This document shows positions 53,890-62,804 of a stretch of DNA of 64,000 nt, in pieces. The translations under genes were made by a program, and so were the position numbers. The notes below the pieces were generated by a model that did no database searches, was not told the origin of the DNA, and saw only the letters and a program-made list of their open reading frames with translations. The DNA lies in NCBI RefSeq assembly GCF_021379005.1, contig NZ_CP075171.1:1116001-1180000 (forward strand). The letters are read 5' to 3'. Each line of letters opens with the position of its first letter. Position 1 is the first letter of the stretch. This DNA is from Leptodesmis sichuanensis A121 (GTDB taxonomy: Bacteria > Cyanobacteriota > Cyanobacteriia > Leptolyngbyales > Leptolyngbyaceae).

Positions 53890-55170
53890 TTAAGTTTCCG
53901 GTTTAATGGGCACACCGTCGCGGAGCCGTAAAATGCCCGATACGATCAGGGATTCTCCAGGTTTTAAACCATTCAAGACCTGATAGCTTTGCTGCTGGAT
54001 GTCTCCTAACTCCACAGGACGCATACGAGCTACCTTCTGCTCTTTGCCGTCAGATTTGTCCGTTTCGGCGACGTAGGCAAAACTCTTGCCGCTCATCTGC
54101 AACACCGCCGTGGTGGGAATCAACAGTCCGGTACCGCGATCCCAGATAATGCGGCCTTCTACGGATTGGCCATTGCGCAACTTATCGTTGCTATTCGGGA
54201 ACACCGCTTTGACCAGCACCGCCTGAGCCGCTTGGTCAACCGAGGGTGAAATGAAACTCACCTGTCCAGTACTGATGCGATCGCGGCTATTGGGATCAAT
54301 CAATTCTACGGTTAACCCCGTCCGCAACTGGCTCAGGCGATTCGCGGGAACCGACATCCGTAACTCCAGAGCATCATTCTGAATAATGTTGGTAATCGTC
54401 TGAGCACTGGATACCAGATCCCCCGGCTTAACAAAGATTTCGCCAATCACCCCAGCAATCGGTGCCGTCACCTGCTTAAACCCGACGTTCACTTCCGCCG
54501 CTGATACCTGAGATTGGGCCTGCCGCACTCCGGCCTCAGCCTGACCCACCGCGGCCTGGGCTTGCTTAATCGCAACTTCTGCCTGTCCAACTCGTTCCTG
54601 AGCCGATCGCACTCGATTACCACTGACTTCCATTTCGGTGCGGGCGCGATCATAGTCAAACTTGCCGATCGCCCCCTGACTGAGCAGAAATTGGGCGCGA
54701 TCGAAGTTGGTTTTCGCTAACTTCTGACTGGCCTGAGCGCTGGCCAGTTCACTGCGGGCGATTTCAGCACCTTTTTCAGCATTCCGCAGTTGTTGCACCG
54801 CCACATTCCGGTTGGCCTGGGCCGCACTCACCGCCGCCTGGGCACCTTCCAACTGGGGTGCTGTCTGGGCCGGTTGAATCGTGAGGATGGTGGCTCCCTG
54901 AGCGACGCGATCGCCCGCTCGCACCCGCACTTCGGCAATACGGCCCTGAGTCTCCGGTCGCAGTTCAACCCGTTCCACCGATTCCAGCCGCCCCACATAC
55001 TCGGAACTCTCGGCCACATCACTCGTTTCTAAGACTTTTAACCTGACGGGTACGGCGGTTGGCGCGGTGGCTTGAGGTGCCTGTTGCTGGCAGGATACTA
55101 GCGGCATTGCCAGCAGTCCGCAGCCTAAAAGGGCCAGGGATTTAGCGAAATGAGAATGGAATAGCCTCAT
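53890..55170 (-). CDS. RND efflux periplasmic adaptor (membrane fusion lipoprotein)
   Basis: 426 residues from the ATG at 55170. It has a lipoprotein signal: M-R-L-F-H...L-L-G-C-G-L-L-A-M-P-L-V-S-C, with the second Cys in a lipobox. A start at 55314 would add 48 residues with no role. The MFP layout follows: beta-barrel/lipoyl halves with S-S-E-Y-V-G-R-L-E-S-V-E-R-V-E-L-R-P and a long Ala/Gln-rich coiled-coil hairpin (about 100-220). It links the inner-membrane pump, encoded 177 bases downstream, to an outer channel. Confidence 0.92.
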   Translation of the reverse strand: MRLFHSHFAKSLALLGCGLLAMPLVSCQQQAPQATAPTAVPVRLKVLETSDVAESSEYVGRLESVERVELRPETQGRIAEVRVRAGDRVAQGATILTIQPAQTAPQLEGAQAAVSAAQANRNVAVQQLRNAEKGAEIARSELASAQASQKLAKTNFDRAQFLLSQGAIGKFDYDRARTEMEVSGNRVRSAQERVGQAEVAIKQAQAAVGQAEAGVRQAQSQVSAAEVNVGFKQVTAPIAGVIGEIFVKPGDLVSSAQTITNIIQNDALELRMSVPANRLSQLRTGLTVELIDPNSRDRISTGQVSFISPSVDQAAQAVLVKAVFPNSNDKLRNGQSVEGRIIWDRGTGLLIPTTAVLQMSGKSFAYVAETDKSDGKEQKVARMRPVELGDIQQQSYQVLNGLKPGESLIVSGILRLRDGVPIKPET

Positions 55171-55416
55171 TCTTAACCAGGTTGGGTAGGCATATTGCAT
55201 AGATCGATGTAGAAAGCAATTAATTAATCTGGAGATCTGAAACAGTTGAACTATCAGAGCCGCTTGAAATGCCTGACTCGTTGTGGGTAATGCCCAAGCC
55301 ACGGTGGAAATCATCTAACCATAGGATGATATAGCATAGCCCAAGAACTGAGGGCGATATATGCTCAATTGTTACGATCGCGCCTGAATTGCCCCAGGTC
55401 TACAAGCCAGGGCTTC

Positions 55417-55971
55417 TCAGGCATGGGTCATCATATCGATCGCCACCGTTATGGCCAGAATCAGCAGGTCGTTCTGGGACGGCTCAATCTGCACGCCATA
55501 GGTATCCGCAATCCGAAACCACTTCTTGGAAATCTCTGCTACCTTGCGATCGCCGTCACCGATCTCATACTCAAAATCCAGAATATTTCCCTTAACGTCC
55601 AGGTCAGGCCCGTCGCCGATTTTGACCGTCCAGCGATTTCGTATCGGCGAAATCAATGCCTTCTTGATAGTGGCTAAACTCTCACCCTTGTCGCTCTCGA
55701 CCGTCATCGTATCCCGGATGGTGAGTAGTTTTTGCTGCAATTTACATAGTTTGTTGCCCTGCATATCCTCGAAATAAAGGGTGTCTCGAACGCGAAGCAG
55801 TTTGCCATCCACCTTAAAGGTGCGTTCCCCCCGGTCATTTTCAATCCAAAAGTTATCCCCAATGGCAATCAAGTTCTGCCGCATCCGGTAGCGAGTGGCA
55901 GTTCCCCGAATTCCGAATACCTCCCGTTCTGTGCGACGCTGTTCCCGCCGTTCTTTAGCTCGATCGAACAT
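55417..55971 (-). CDS. LURP-one-related (Tubby C-terminal-like) protein
   Basis: 184 residues from the ATG at 55971 (M-F-D-R-A-K-E-R-R-E-Q-R-R). A start six codons earlier is possible. After a basic helix come repeated short strands with Y-R-M-R-Q-N-L-I-A-I-G-D-N-F-W-I, L-R-V-R-D-T-L-Y-F-E-D and D-F-E-Y-E-I, then the C-terminal helix D-L-L-I-L-A-I-T-V-A-I-D-M-M. This is the LOR/scramblase-like barrel. Bacterial members are of unknown function. It is placed upstream of the RND operon, same strand. Confidence 0.75.
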   Translation of the reverse strand: MFDRAKERREQRRTEREVFGIRGTATRYRMRQNLIAIGDNFWIENDRGERTFKVDGKLLRVRDTLYFEDMQGNKLCKLQQKLLTIRDTMTVESDKGESLATIKKALISPIRNRWTVKIGDGPDLDVKGNILDFEYEIGDGDRKVAEISKKWFRIADTYGVQIEPSQNDLLILAITVAIDMMTHA

Positions 55972-56345
55972 GACTGAGACTCCTTGCATTTGAGCGAATT
56001 TCTGACCAATAATAATCGGGGACGATACAGGTTTACTTAACTTAGATCAGGTTATCGGAAAAATATAGGAAAGCTATGGGACCTGTTTGCTTTACCTTCA
56101 TTGGATGTGAAAAAAAAGCAATTTTTGCACATCGCCTGAAAAGTCTATTTTTTCCTGTTTCCGTCTCAGCATCAGAGTGCCTTGTTTTCACATTAAAGAT
56201 TTCTTAACCTTGCCATAAGAGCGCCATGAGAGAGTCTTTGACAAGTTGCGATCGCTCTTGCAGGTGTCGCTTTTGGCTAAAACGTCTTGAAGAGAAGGCA
56301 CACTGCAAAACTATTACCCAAACAGAGAGTATGTCACCTTTGCAG

Positions 56346-56444
56346 GCCCTCATCCCCCAGCCCCTTCTCCCAACCTGGGAGAAGGGGAGCCGAGCCATCT
56401 CAAAGTCTCTCTCCCAAATTGGGAGAGGGATTTAGGGAGAGGGC
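56346..56444. repeat. CT/GA-rich hairpin repeat
   Basis: About 99 bp. It begins GCCCTCATCCCCCAGCCCCT, has inner arms TCTCCCAACCTGGGAGA and CTCTCCCAAATTGGGAGAG, and ends GATTTAGGGAGAGGGC. It is related in inverted order to 44847-44936. A known style of dispersed repeat in cyanobacterial intergenic DNA. Confidence 0.7.
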
Positions 56445-56582
56445 AAAAGTGACATACACTCCCCAAACACCCGTCCTTATCAACCCGCCCTTACTGCTCT
56501 GGTAGGCCAGGATCTTTAAACTACCCTCGCAGGTGCTTATTTTTCTACCCGCCCGTAGAAAAAGCGATCGTTATTTGACTGG

Positions 56583-56782
56583 CTGATTGACTGACAAAAG
56601 TTCTGAAAGGCTCATGTCTCTGTTGTCCACCCGCCCAAAAATAAATTTTGGGCTAACAGCGCAAGTCCATTCAAATGGACTAAAACTCTTGTCCAGTCAT
56701 CTTTAGATGACTTTGGCGATGAGCCAGGAAATTGATTTCCTGGTGATGCTGCGGATGTTCAGGAGATTTGTCAGTCAACCAG
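56583..56782 (-). mobile_element. 200-bp MITE-like structured element, copy 2
   Basis: Same 200-bp length as copy 1 and inverted relative to it. Ends are CTGATTGACTGACA and TGTCAGTCAACCAG. Internal palindromes are better kept here: GTCATCTTTAGATGAC, GTCCATTCAAATGGAC and GCCCAAAAATAAATTTTGGGC. No 9-bp duplication is seen (TTTGACTGG against ATCCTTTAC), so this copy is older or was moved by recombination. Confidence 0.88.
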
Positions 56783-57076
56783 ATCCTTTACAGGAGGTCA
56801 CAAAACATTAATTATCGTTCCAGGCTTCCTATCAGTTTCCTATTTTGTTACCCTAAAATGCTCACTTGTTTTAGGAGATTCAATTTTGTAGGAGATTCAA
56901 GATTTTCATGGGTTGTTAGAACTCATTTCAGGGCTGTATCATTTGCCCATTTCCCTAAGCAAGGTGAAAACCACTTTCGAGTGCTGAACATATTTAGAGG
57001 AAATTTGTCTAAAGGTCTTGTAAGGTCTTTGATGATCATCTGACAAATCCTCTAGTTGTCTTTTGGAGCGCTTCAA

Positions 57077-59119
57077 ATGAGTATGCAAACCTCATCCCAT
57101 TCAAGTTCCCAGCCTGTGAAAGACGAGCATTTTGATCCCAAAGGGAAGATGCCGTCTTCATTTACCATTGAGTTGCAAAATGGTTCACGAAAAACTCTGC
57201 CGTTTCAGGATAAGCAGGATTTTGAGGAAGCGAAAAAAGGCTTCATTGCCGCTCCTCCTTACAAACAGATTATGGCGGAAGCGGGTAATGTGGCCTGGGA
57301 TATGGGCAGTTATGAGTTCCTGTTGCGCGGTTTTGATAGTGTGCTCGATAGTATTCATCCCTCACTCCAGCGGCAGGCCATTTTGAATATGGCCTACGGA
57401 CTGTATGAAGTTCTGCCCGACAAGATTTATCAGGTACGCGGGTTTGACCTGGCCAATATGACGATCATTAAGGGCAATACGGGCTGGATTCTATTTGATG
57501 TGCTGACCTGTAAGGAAACTGCAAAAGCTGCCCTAGAACTGGTCAATGAGCATCTGGGGGAACGTCCGGTCGTTGCCGTTGTCTATTCCCACTCCCATGT
57601 GGATCATTTCGGCGGGGTGCGCGGGGTGGTAGATGAGGCCGATGTGAAAAGCGGCAAGGTGCAGATTCTTGCTCCGGTCGGCTTCATGGAACACGCGATC
57701 GCGGAAAATGTGTATACTGGCAATGCCATGGTCCGTCGCTCATACTTTCAGTACGGGTTACTCTTGCCGCGCAGTCCTTTTGGTCACGTGGATCAGTCCA
57801 TTGGTAAGAATGTTGCAGCAGGCAATACAGGGCTGATTGAACCGACTCGATATATCACTCAGGATATTGAAGAACTGACCCTTGATGGTGTCCGCATGGT
57901 GTTTCAAAACACTCCCGGCACTGAAGCCCCTGCTGAGATGAACACCTACTTCCCAGACTGGAAGGCATTCTGGGCTGCAGAAAACATCTGCGGCACGATC
58001 CATAACATTTACACGCTGCGGGGAGCGCTGGTGCGAGATGCCCTGGAGTGGTCGAAGAAAATCAGTGAAGCCCTCTACCTGTTTGGGCAGGAAGCCGAGG
58101 TGATGTTTGCCTCCCATAGCTGGCCCCGCTGGGGAAATGACCGGATTCAGGACGTCATGCGAACCCAGCGCGATACCTATGCCCATCTGCATAACGAGGT
58201 GCTGCACAAGGCCAATCAGGGTGTCACCATCAATGAAATCCACAATGTTTACAAGCAGCCCGAAAGTTTGCGGCAACAGTGGGCTGCCCACAGCTACCAC
58301 GGTTCTGAAGAACATAATAGCCGTGCCGTGATTAACCGCTACCTGGGCTACTGGGATGCCAACCCCGCCACCCTGATTCCGCTCTCACCCAGCGAATCGG
58401 CTCCGCTGTATGTTGAGATGATGGGGGGTGCAAAAAAGATCCTGACAAAAGCGAAGGAACTGTACGACCAGGGCAAATACCGGGAAGCGATGGAAATCCT
58501 CAACAAGCTGGTCTATGCCGAACCCCAGAACCAGACTGCCAAAGACCTGCTGGCAGATGTGTTTGAGCAGATCGGCTATCAGAAAGAAAGCCCCAGTGTG
58601 CGCAACAGCTTTCTGGCCGCCGCTTACGAGCTACGGAACGGTTTCCCGAGTGGGGTGACGGCAAGGTCGGTGACGCCAGACACAGTTCGCGCCATGTCAA
58701 CGGAACTTTTGCTCGACTTTCTGGGTATTCGCCTGGATAGCCAGAAGGCTATCGGGATGAAATTCACTATTAACTTACTCACCCCTGACAATGGTGAGAA
58801 GTTTGTGGTGGAAATGAGTAACTCAACGCTCACGAATATCAAGGGATTTCAGGCAGAAAATCCTGACCTTACCATTATCATCAACCGCAGTGACCTGGAG
58901 TTAATCATGGCTGGGTTGACTACATTCCCGGCTCTGATGGCTGAAGGTAAGGCCAGTTTAGAGGGTAATCTCACGGTTTTCGAGCAACTCCGGAGCCTCT
59001 TGGTTGAGTTCACGCCAGATTTTGAGATCATGCCCGGAACCCATCCTGAAAAAGCAGCGATCGCCTCTGGGAAAGACGCTTTTGCCCAGTCTCAGCCAGC
59101 CGATACATCCGGTGGCTAG
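57077..59119 (+). CDS. Alkyl/aryl sulfatase of the metallo-beta-lactamase type (SdsA1-like) with SCP2-like C-terminus
   Basis: 680 residues from the ATG at 57077; a TTG at 57056 is possible. The MBL domain has Y-S-H-S-H-V-D-H-F-G-G (zinc ligands His172, His174, Asp176, His177), and later A-S-H-S-W-P-R-W-G. A dimerisation/TPR-like segment (A-K-E-L-Y-D-Q-G-K-Y-R-E-A-M-E-I-L) precedes a C-terminal SCP2-type domain. These type III sulfatases cleave alkyl sulfates such as SDS to give sulfate, and do not need formylglycine. No signal peptide is evident. It stands alone after a repeat-rich spacer. Confidence 0.9.
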   Translation: MSMQTSSHSSSQPVKDEHFDPKGKMPSSFTIELQNGSRKTLPFQDKQDFEEAKKGFIAAPPYKQIMAEAGNVAWDMGSYEFLLRGFDSVLDSIHPSLQRQAILNMAYGLYEVLPDKIYQVRGFDLANMTIIKGNTGWILFDVLTCKETAKAALELVNEHLGERPVVAVVYSHSHVDHFGGVRGVVDEADVKSGKVQILAPVGFMEHAIAENVYTGNAMVRRSYFQYGLLLPRSPFGHVDQSIGKNVAAGNTGLIEPTRYITQDIEELTLDGVRMVFQNTPGTEAPAEMNTYFPDWKAFWAAENICGTIHNIYTLRGALVRDALEWSKKISEALYLFGQEAEVMFASHSWPRWGNDRIQDVMRTQRDTYAHLHNEVLHKANQGVTINEIHNVYKQPESLRQQWAAHSYHGSEEHNSRAVINRYLGYWDANPATLIPLSPSESAPLYVEMMGGAKKILTKAKELYDQGKYREAMEILNKLVYAEPQNQTAKDLLADVFEQIGYQKESPSVRNSFLAAAYELRNGFPSGVTARSVTPDTVRAMSTELLLDFLGIRLDSQKAIGMKFTINLLTPDNGEKFVVEMSNSTLTNIKGFQAENPDLTIIINRSDLELIMAGLTTFPALMAEGKASLEGNLTVFEQLRSLLVEFTPDFEIMPGTHPEKAAIASGKDAFAQSQPADTSGG

Positions 59120-59177
59120 AGATGTTTTTGGGATGGGCAGATGATCGTGTAATATCCAACTATCCTTCTGTAGGATT

Positions 59178-59927
59178 ATGAATTTGATTTGCATGATTAT
59201 GATGATGCTGCATCCCCCAAAATCTCTTCTTTCGATCCTGATGGGTGCCATTCTGGTTCCTGTTGTTTTGGCTGAAGTTGCCTCTGCAAAAAATGACCTC
59301 CTGCCAGTGCCCCAGACTCCTTCAATTGACCGGATGGGAGGAACCTTGCGATCGCCCCTCTTGCTGGCTCAACAAAGTAATTTCGCCAGTTTCTTTGAAG
59401 AAGGTCGGTTACTGTCTGAAAATCAACTGCGCCGACAGCCGCCTGACCCCACCCTCCCCGTAGATCAAAACTCCCAGTTCTGGCAACCGATCATCTTCAG
59501 GTCGGGTGGCTTTTCCTTCTGGATGCCACCGGGAACCCTGACGCAGGAAACGGTGGTGTTGCCCACCCGCTTTGGTAATGTCAGTTTTCGAGCCGTGGCT
59601 GCCAATTCTGCCAACTCTCGCTATGTGGTGGGGTATGCGGAACAACTCACCCCAGAGCAACTCAAAAATCCGCAGTTTATGCTGGTTGCGATCGCGAACA
59701 AAGTTGTCCCGTCACAAAAATTTACTCTCGTTCGCAATCAAGCCGTTACTCAGGGAGGAATTCAAGGACGGGAATTGACCTACCAGAGTGATACCGAAGT
59801 GATTGTCTTTCGGGCATTCCTGAGAGGGAATAGCGGCTATGTGATTGGAGCGCGATCGCCCAAAAGTGCAGGAGTCCCGTCCCGACAAACCACCCTTTTC
59901 CTGAATTCCTTTGAATTTTTGAGTTAA
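59178..59927 (+). CDS. Secreted protein of unknown function
   Basis: 249 residues. A hydrophobic segment (about 14-36, ending V-A-S-A-K) fits a signal peptide. The mature region has a Q/N-rich start and a C-terminal domain of about 130 residues with G-G-F-S-F-W-M-P-P-G-T-L, G-R-E-L-T-Y-Q and F-L-N-S-F-E-F. That pattern recalls small cyanobacterial exported proteins, but no function is known. It follows the alkyl sulfatase after 58 bases on the same strand. Confidence 0.6.
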   Translation: MNLICMIMMMLHPPKSLLSILMGAILVPVVLAEVASAKNDLLPVPQTPSIDRMGGTLRSPLLLAQQSNFASFFEEGRLLSENQLRRQPPDPTLPVDQNSQFWQPIIFRSGGFSFWMPPGTLTQETVVLPTRFGNVSFRAVAANSANSRYVVGYAEQLTPEQLKNPQFMLVAIANKVVPSQKFTLVRNQAVTQGGIQGRELTYQSDTEVIVFRAFLRGNSGYVIGARSPKSAGVPSRQTTLFLNSFEFLS

Positions 59928-60052
59928 TAAATCCGTTCTGTTGAAGATGTGGAGGCATACGCGAAAACGACGAAACCTACCTCTACCACCCGTCGGTCTA
60001 CCCTAAAAACGTTTAAATTGAATATCTACCTTCCCTACGGAATGAGTCATCT

Positions 60053-60580
60053 ATGAATCGTCTTTTACTCAGCAGTCGTTATCTGGTCAATCTGGCTGTG
60101 ATCGCGGCCCTGGTTGGAGCGGCTGCTATTCTGGTCTATGGGGTAATTGTATTAGGGCATCTCATGATTGAGTTAATCAGTGCCCGTAACTTTACTAGAG
60201 AGGCAATTAAGACGATTACGCTGAGTTTTATTCAGCTCATTGATCTATTGTTTCTGGGAGTTGCGCTGTATATTATCGCGCTGGGTCTTTACCATCTGTT
60301 TATTGATACGTCTCTGCGTCTGCCCCACTGGCTCAAGATTGAAGATTTTGAAGAGTTAAAAATTATCCTGATGAGTGTTGTCATCGTCATTCTGGCGGTG
60401 AACTTTACGGGCATTGTGGTGAATTGGGATGGCAGTGCCGCAATTTTGAATATGGGACTGGCGATCGCGGCAGTCATCATCGGGCTGGGGCTAATCCTGT
60501 ACGTGCGCGTCACCTCCCATCATCATTCCGAAGCCGGGGATAGGTCTGAGTCGCAACAATCTCTAGAGGATCATTCCTAG
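60053..60580 (+). CDS. UPF0114 (YqhA) family membrane protein
   Basis: 175 residues, four membrane helices (about 12-37, 60-80, 105-123, 130-151). The family pattern shows in N-R-L-L-L-S-S-R-Y-L-V, I-Q-L-I-D-L-L-F-L-G-V-A-L-Y-I-I-A-L-G-L-Y, L-F-I-D and L-K-I-I-L-M-S-V-V-I-V-I-L-A-V. The C-terminus is polar with H-H-H-S-E. Function of UPF0114 is unresolved. The gene is intact and lies just before the decayed DUF1254 zone. Confidence 0.75.
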   Translation: MNRLLLSSRYLVNLAVIAALVGAAAILVYGVIVLGHLMIELISARNFTREAIKTITLSFIQLIDLLFLGVALYIIALGLYHLFIDTSLRLPHWLKIEDFEELKIILMSVVIVILAVNFTGIVVNWDGSAAILNMGLAIAAVIIGLGLILYVRVTSHHHSEAGDRSESQQSLEDHS

Positions 60581-60593
60581 ATTTACGTCACTT

Positions 60594-60701
60594 TACTGGC
60601 TACCAACGAAGGCGATTGACACGTTCGTTATCACCCCCAACACCGACACGCCCTACTTCTATCTCTGGGTCGATCTGCCGAGGCAAAGCCCGCTTCTGTA
60701 A
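60594..60701 (+). pseudogene. DUF1254 gene fragment (remnant 1)
   Basis: About 33 codons reading I-D-T-F-V-I-T-P-N-T-D-T-P-Y-F-Y-L-W-V-D-L-P, the characteristic middle of DUF1254 proteins (T-P-N-x-D-T-x-Y). A stop follows at 60699. Nothing recognisable lies before it. A relic of a gene related to the one at 61377-63940. Confidence 0.7.
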
Positions 60702-60750
60702 AGCGTTCTCGCCTTCGATCCATGAATCCCTAGCACAACAGGAGTCCATC

Positions 60751-61125
60751 ATGTCCATCCCGCCGAATTCGTCACCCGCCATTCAGCATCAGGAGACGAT
60801 CGCCAACCTTGCTTTTGTAGAAAACCGAGCCACGGCAGATACGGCGTAGACCCTGCGCGATGAACTGCTTACCACCGCGCCACGCAGACCTACCTGTGGG
60901 CATGGCCAGCCCTTTCCCTCGCTGGGATCGCGTGACAATCCGGTGCAGAACGCCGACGGCAGCACCGACCTCTACCTGGGGCCAGTCGCCCCGCAGGGCA
61001 AGGAGAAGAACTGGCTTGCCACGGTGCCCGGAAGAGGATACTTCGCCATTCTGCGGCTCTACGGGCCGACCGAACCCGCTCTCACGAAGACCTGGGTGCC
61101 GGGTGATTTCGAGAAGATGGCGTGA
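60751..61125 (+). pseudogene. DUF1254/DUF1214 gene remnant 2, internally deleted
   Basis: Starts M-S-I-P-P-N-S-S-P and continues A-N-L-A-F-V-E-N-R-A-T-A-D-T-A, then a TAG where Gln is expected, then T-L-R-D-E-L-L. One frame further on it reads Y-H-R-A-T-Q-T-Y-L-W-A-W-P-A-L-S-L-A-G-I-A. It then jumps to a DUF1214 C-terminus (N-A-D-G-S-T-D-L-Y-L-G-P-V-A-P-Q-G-K-E-K-N-W, G-R-G-Y-F-A-I-L-R-L-Y-G-P). So it has a nonsense codon, a frameshift and a large deletion. Confidence 0.78.
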
Positions 61126-61376
61126 CGCGACTTTAGGACCCACTTTCCGCCCTTTAAGTGTCACACTCAAACATTTAACCCTGAAAGCCTTGCTGAGCAA
61201 AGAATATGAGGCTATTAGTTCGCATGAACCATTAGAGCGCAGTTGAGAATAGATGCTGTTTATTGAGATAAATCTCTGGCCAAGGCTTCTGGGAGTCCGT
61301 GGCTGCGTCGTTAATCCCTGATGTGCCAGTTGAAAGTGCGGAATGTGGGTTAGGAGAAACTTTAGGAGAAAATATT
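61126..61376. other. Spacer before the split DUF1254 gene
   Basis: 251 bases with no gene. It ends in TTTAGGAGAA (61361-61370), a good ribosome-binding site eight bases before the ATG at 61377. No promoter boxes are assigned. Confidence 0.45.
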
Positions 61377-61647
61377 ATGAGTACCGAAAAACTAACGACA
61401 CCGATTGGAGATTTTGAATTTACGCTGGGCGGTTATCCAACCCAGGAGTCAGCGCAGAAACTTTTTGACGCGCTTGATTTTCAGCGAGCCTGCCAGGCTT
61501 ACCTTGACTTCATGCCCGCAATGTCTATGTATTCATTGCTGGAGGGGCAGGAAAAGGGCTGGGGGTGTAAGGAATGTTCTGACCTGGCGGTGGCCGCCGA
61601 TTTGCTCACCGCCACCCCGCTGGTTTTGACCGGCAACACGGAAAGCG
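61377..61647 (+). pseudogene. DUF1254/DUF1214 gene, 5' part (split by IS)
   Basis: From the ATG with a strong ribosome-binding site: M-S-T-E-K-L-T-T-P-I-G-D-F-E-F-T-L-G-G-Y, F-Q-R-A-C-Q-A-Y-L-D-F-M-P and D-L-A-V-A-A-D-L-L-T, ending L-T-G-N-T-E-S at the IS. DUF1254 proteins are widespread but of uncertain function. Removal of the IS at the 9-bp duplication CGGAAAGCG joins it in frame to 62814-63940, giving 465 residues. Confidence 0.87.
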
Positions 61648-62804
61648 GGCACTGGTTCCGCTGAGTGGGGAGACATAAAGCCTTAATATTGGTACATTAG
61701 AGCAACTTACAGTGCTTTAGAAGCCTCTGATTGAACAGGAACGGAAGATGGATTTATTTTCCCAAAATTGCCCGTGCTGTGACAGTGCTGAAGTCCACGC
61801 TCACACCCGTTATACAACCCAGAGCAATGGAACTCGCACGATTCATCATTGTCGCCGTTGTGATAGCTATTTCAGTGATACCTTTGCCACGGCGATTGCT
61901 GGCTTAAGAACCCCGTTGAGTCGCATTATCGAGGTGTTGAAAGCCAGAACGGAGGGACAAGGTCTCAATGCCACAGCACGAGTATTTGGAGTATCCAAGA
62001 AGAGCATCATCGATTGGGAGTGGCGATTGTCCGAATTGAAACCCACCTTGCTGTTGTATGGGTTGATCCATCAGTTTCTGAGTCTGGTGATTGAGGGCGA
62101 TGAGTTGTATACCAAAGTGCATCATAATACCCCGGCCAGTGACTCAGAAGGTTGGACTATTGTGCTGATGGAGCGCAGGAGTCGCTTTTTGTGGGAACTC
62201 GATTGTGGCAGCAAGGATGAACAGTTGTTTGAAGCCGCCTTATCCCTGTTGTGCGAGGTGATTGACCAAACGCAAGACCTGACGTTGCTCAGTGATGGGG
62301 AACGGCGCTATGGCAAAATCTTATTTGCCATTTGTCATGAAGTGATTCACAATGGACAACCCGGTAGACCCAAGAAACGACTGCCCAAAGGTGTGCGGGT
62401 ACGCCTGAAGAATAAAGGGGCAAGGAAACGTTCTGGTCGTAAACGTCCCAAGTACCAAGCCCCCGTTGCTGAACATCCAGAGACAGATTCTAAGATTGAC
62501 AACCACCAGATTCATGCCAACCATGTGGAGGCCTTTAATGCCTCTCTAAGACGACGCAACTCGGCTTTTCGTCGTAAAACCAATATGTATGCCAAAAGCC
62601 GAGATAACTTACAGAGAACTTTAGATGTGCAATGGTTAGTTCACAACTTTGTCCGGGTTCATTTCACAACGAAAGTTGTTCCTGCGGTGAAACTAGGAAT
62701 TCTAGAAATTGGGATATCTTGGTTGCAACTGTTTACGATTCGCTATGCCTTATAACTGCTATTCGTCAGTGCTTTCAACGCTCCTATCCAACGGAACCAG
62801 TGCC
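61648..62804 (+). mobile_element. IS1-like insertion sequence in the DUF1254 gene
   Basis: 1157 bp. Inverted ends GGCACTGGTTCCGCTG (left) and GGCACTGGTTCCGTTG (right, inward). The 9-bp duplication CGGAAAGCG is at 61639-61647 and 62805-62813; IS1-family elements usually duplicate 8-9 bp. One intact transposase gene. Ends and gene look undamaged, suggesting a recent insertion. Confidence 0.93.
61748..62755 (+). CDS. IS1-family-like transposase
   Basis: 335 residues. An N-terminal zinc-ribbon (C-P-C-C...H-H-C-R-R-C-D) is followed by a helix-turn-helix (L-N-A-T-A-R-V-F-G-V-S-K-K-S-I-I-D-W). The catalytic domain shows I-E-G-D-E-L-Y-T-K-V, L-T-L-L-S-D-G-E-R-R-Y and the Glu-bearing H-V-E-A-F-N-A-S-L-R-R-R-N-S-A-F-R-R-K-T. 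The layout matches single-frame IS1 relatives of archaea and cyanobacteria, without the frameshift of enterobacterial IS1. The frame is complete, so it may be active. Confidence 0.85.
   Translation: MDLFSQNCPCCDSAEVHAHTRYTTQSNGTRTIHHCRRCDSYFSDTFATAIAGLRTPLSRIIEVLKARTEGQGLNATARVFGVSKKSIIDWEWRLSELKPTLLLYGLIHQFLSLVIEGDELYTKVHHNTPASDSEGWTIVLMERRSRFLWELDCGSKDEQLFEAALSLLCEVIDQTQDLTLLSDGERRYGKILFAICHEVIHNGQPGRPKKRLPKGVRVRLKNKGARKRSGRKRPKYQAPVAEHPETDSKIDNHQIHANHVEAFNASLRRRNSAFRRKTNMYAKSRDNLQRTLDVQWLVHNFVRVHFTTKVVPAVKLGILEIGISWLQLFTIRYAL

Larger units (their letters stand above)
55972..57076. other. 1.1-kb gene-free region with two repeat elements
   Basis: No credible gene. Contents: a CT/GA-rich hairpin repeat (56346-56444), the 200-bp element copy 2 (56583-56782), the 22-bp sequence 56824-56845 that also occurs at 48627-48648, and the upstream region of the alkyl sulfatase gene. 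Frames of 60-90 codons over this stretch are low-quality and cross the repeats. Confidence 0.6.

Noticed and set aside
60860-61246. A 128-codon plus-strand frame in the DUF1254 remnant
   Set aside because: It is Arg/Pro-rich and out of phase with the recognisable DUF1214 sequence over the same bases, so it is a shadow of the pseudogene.
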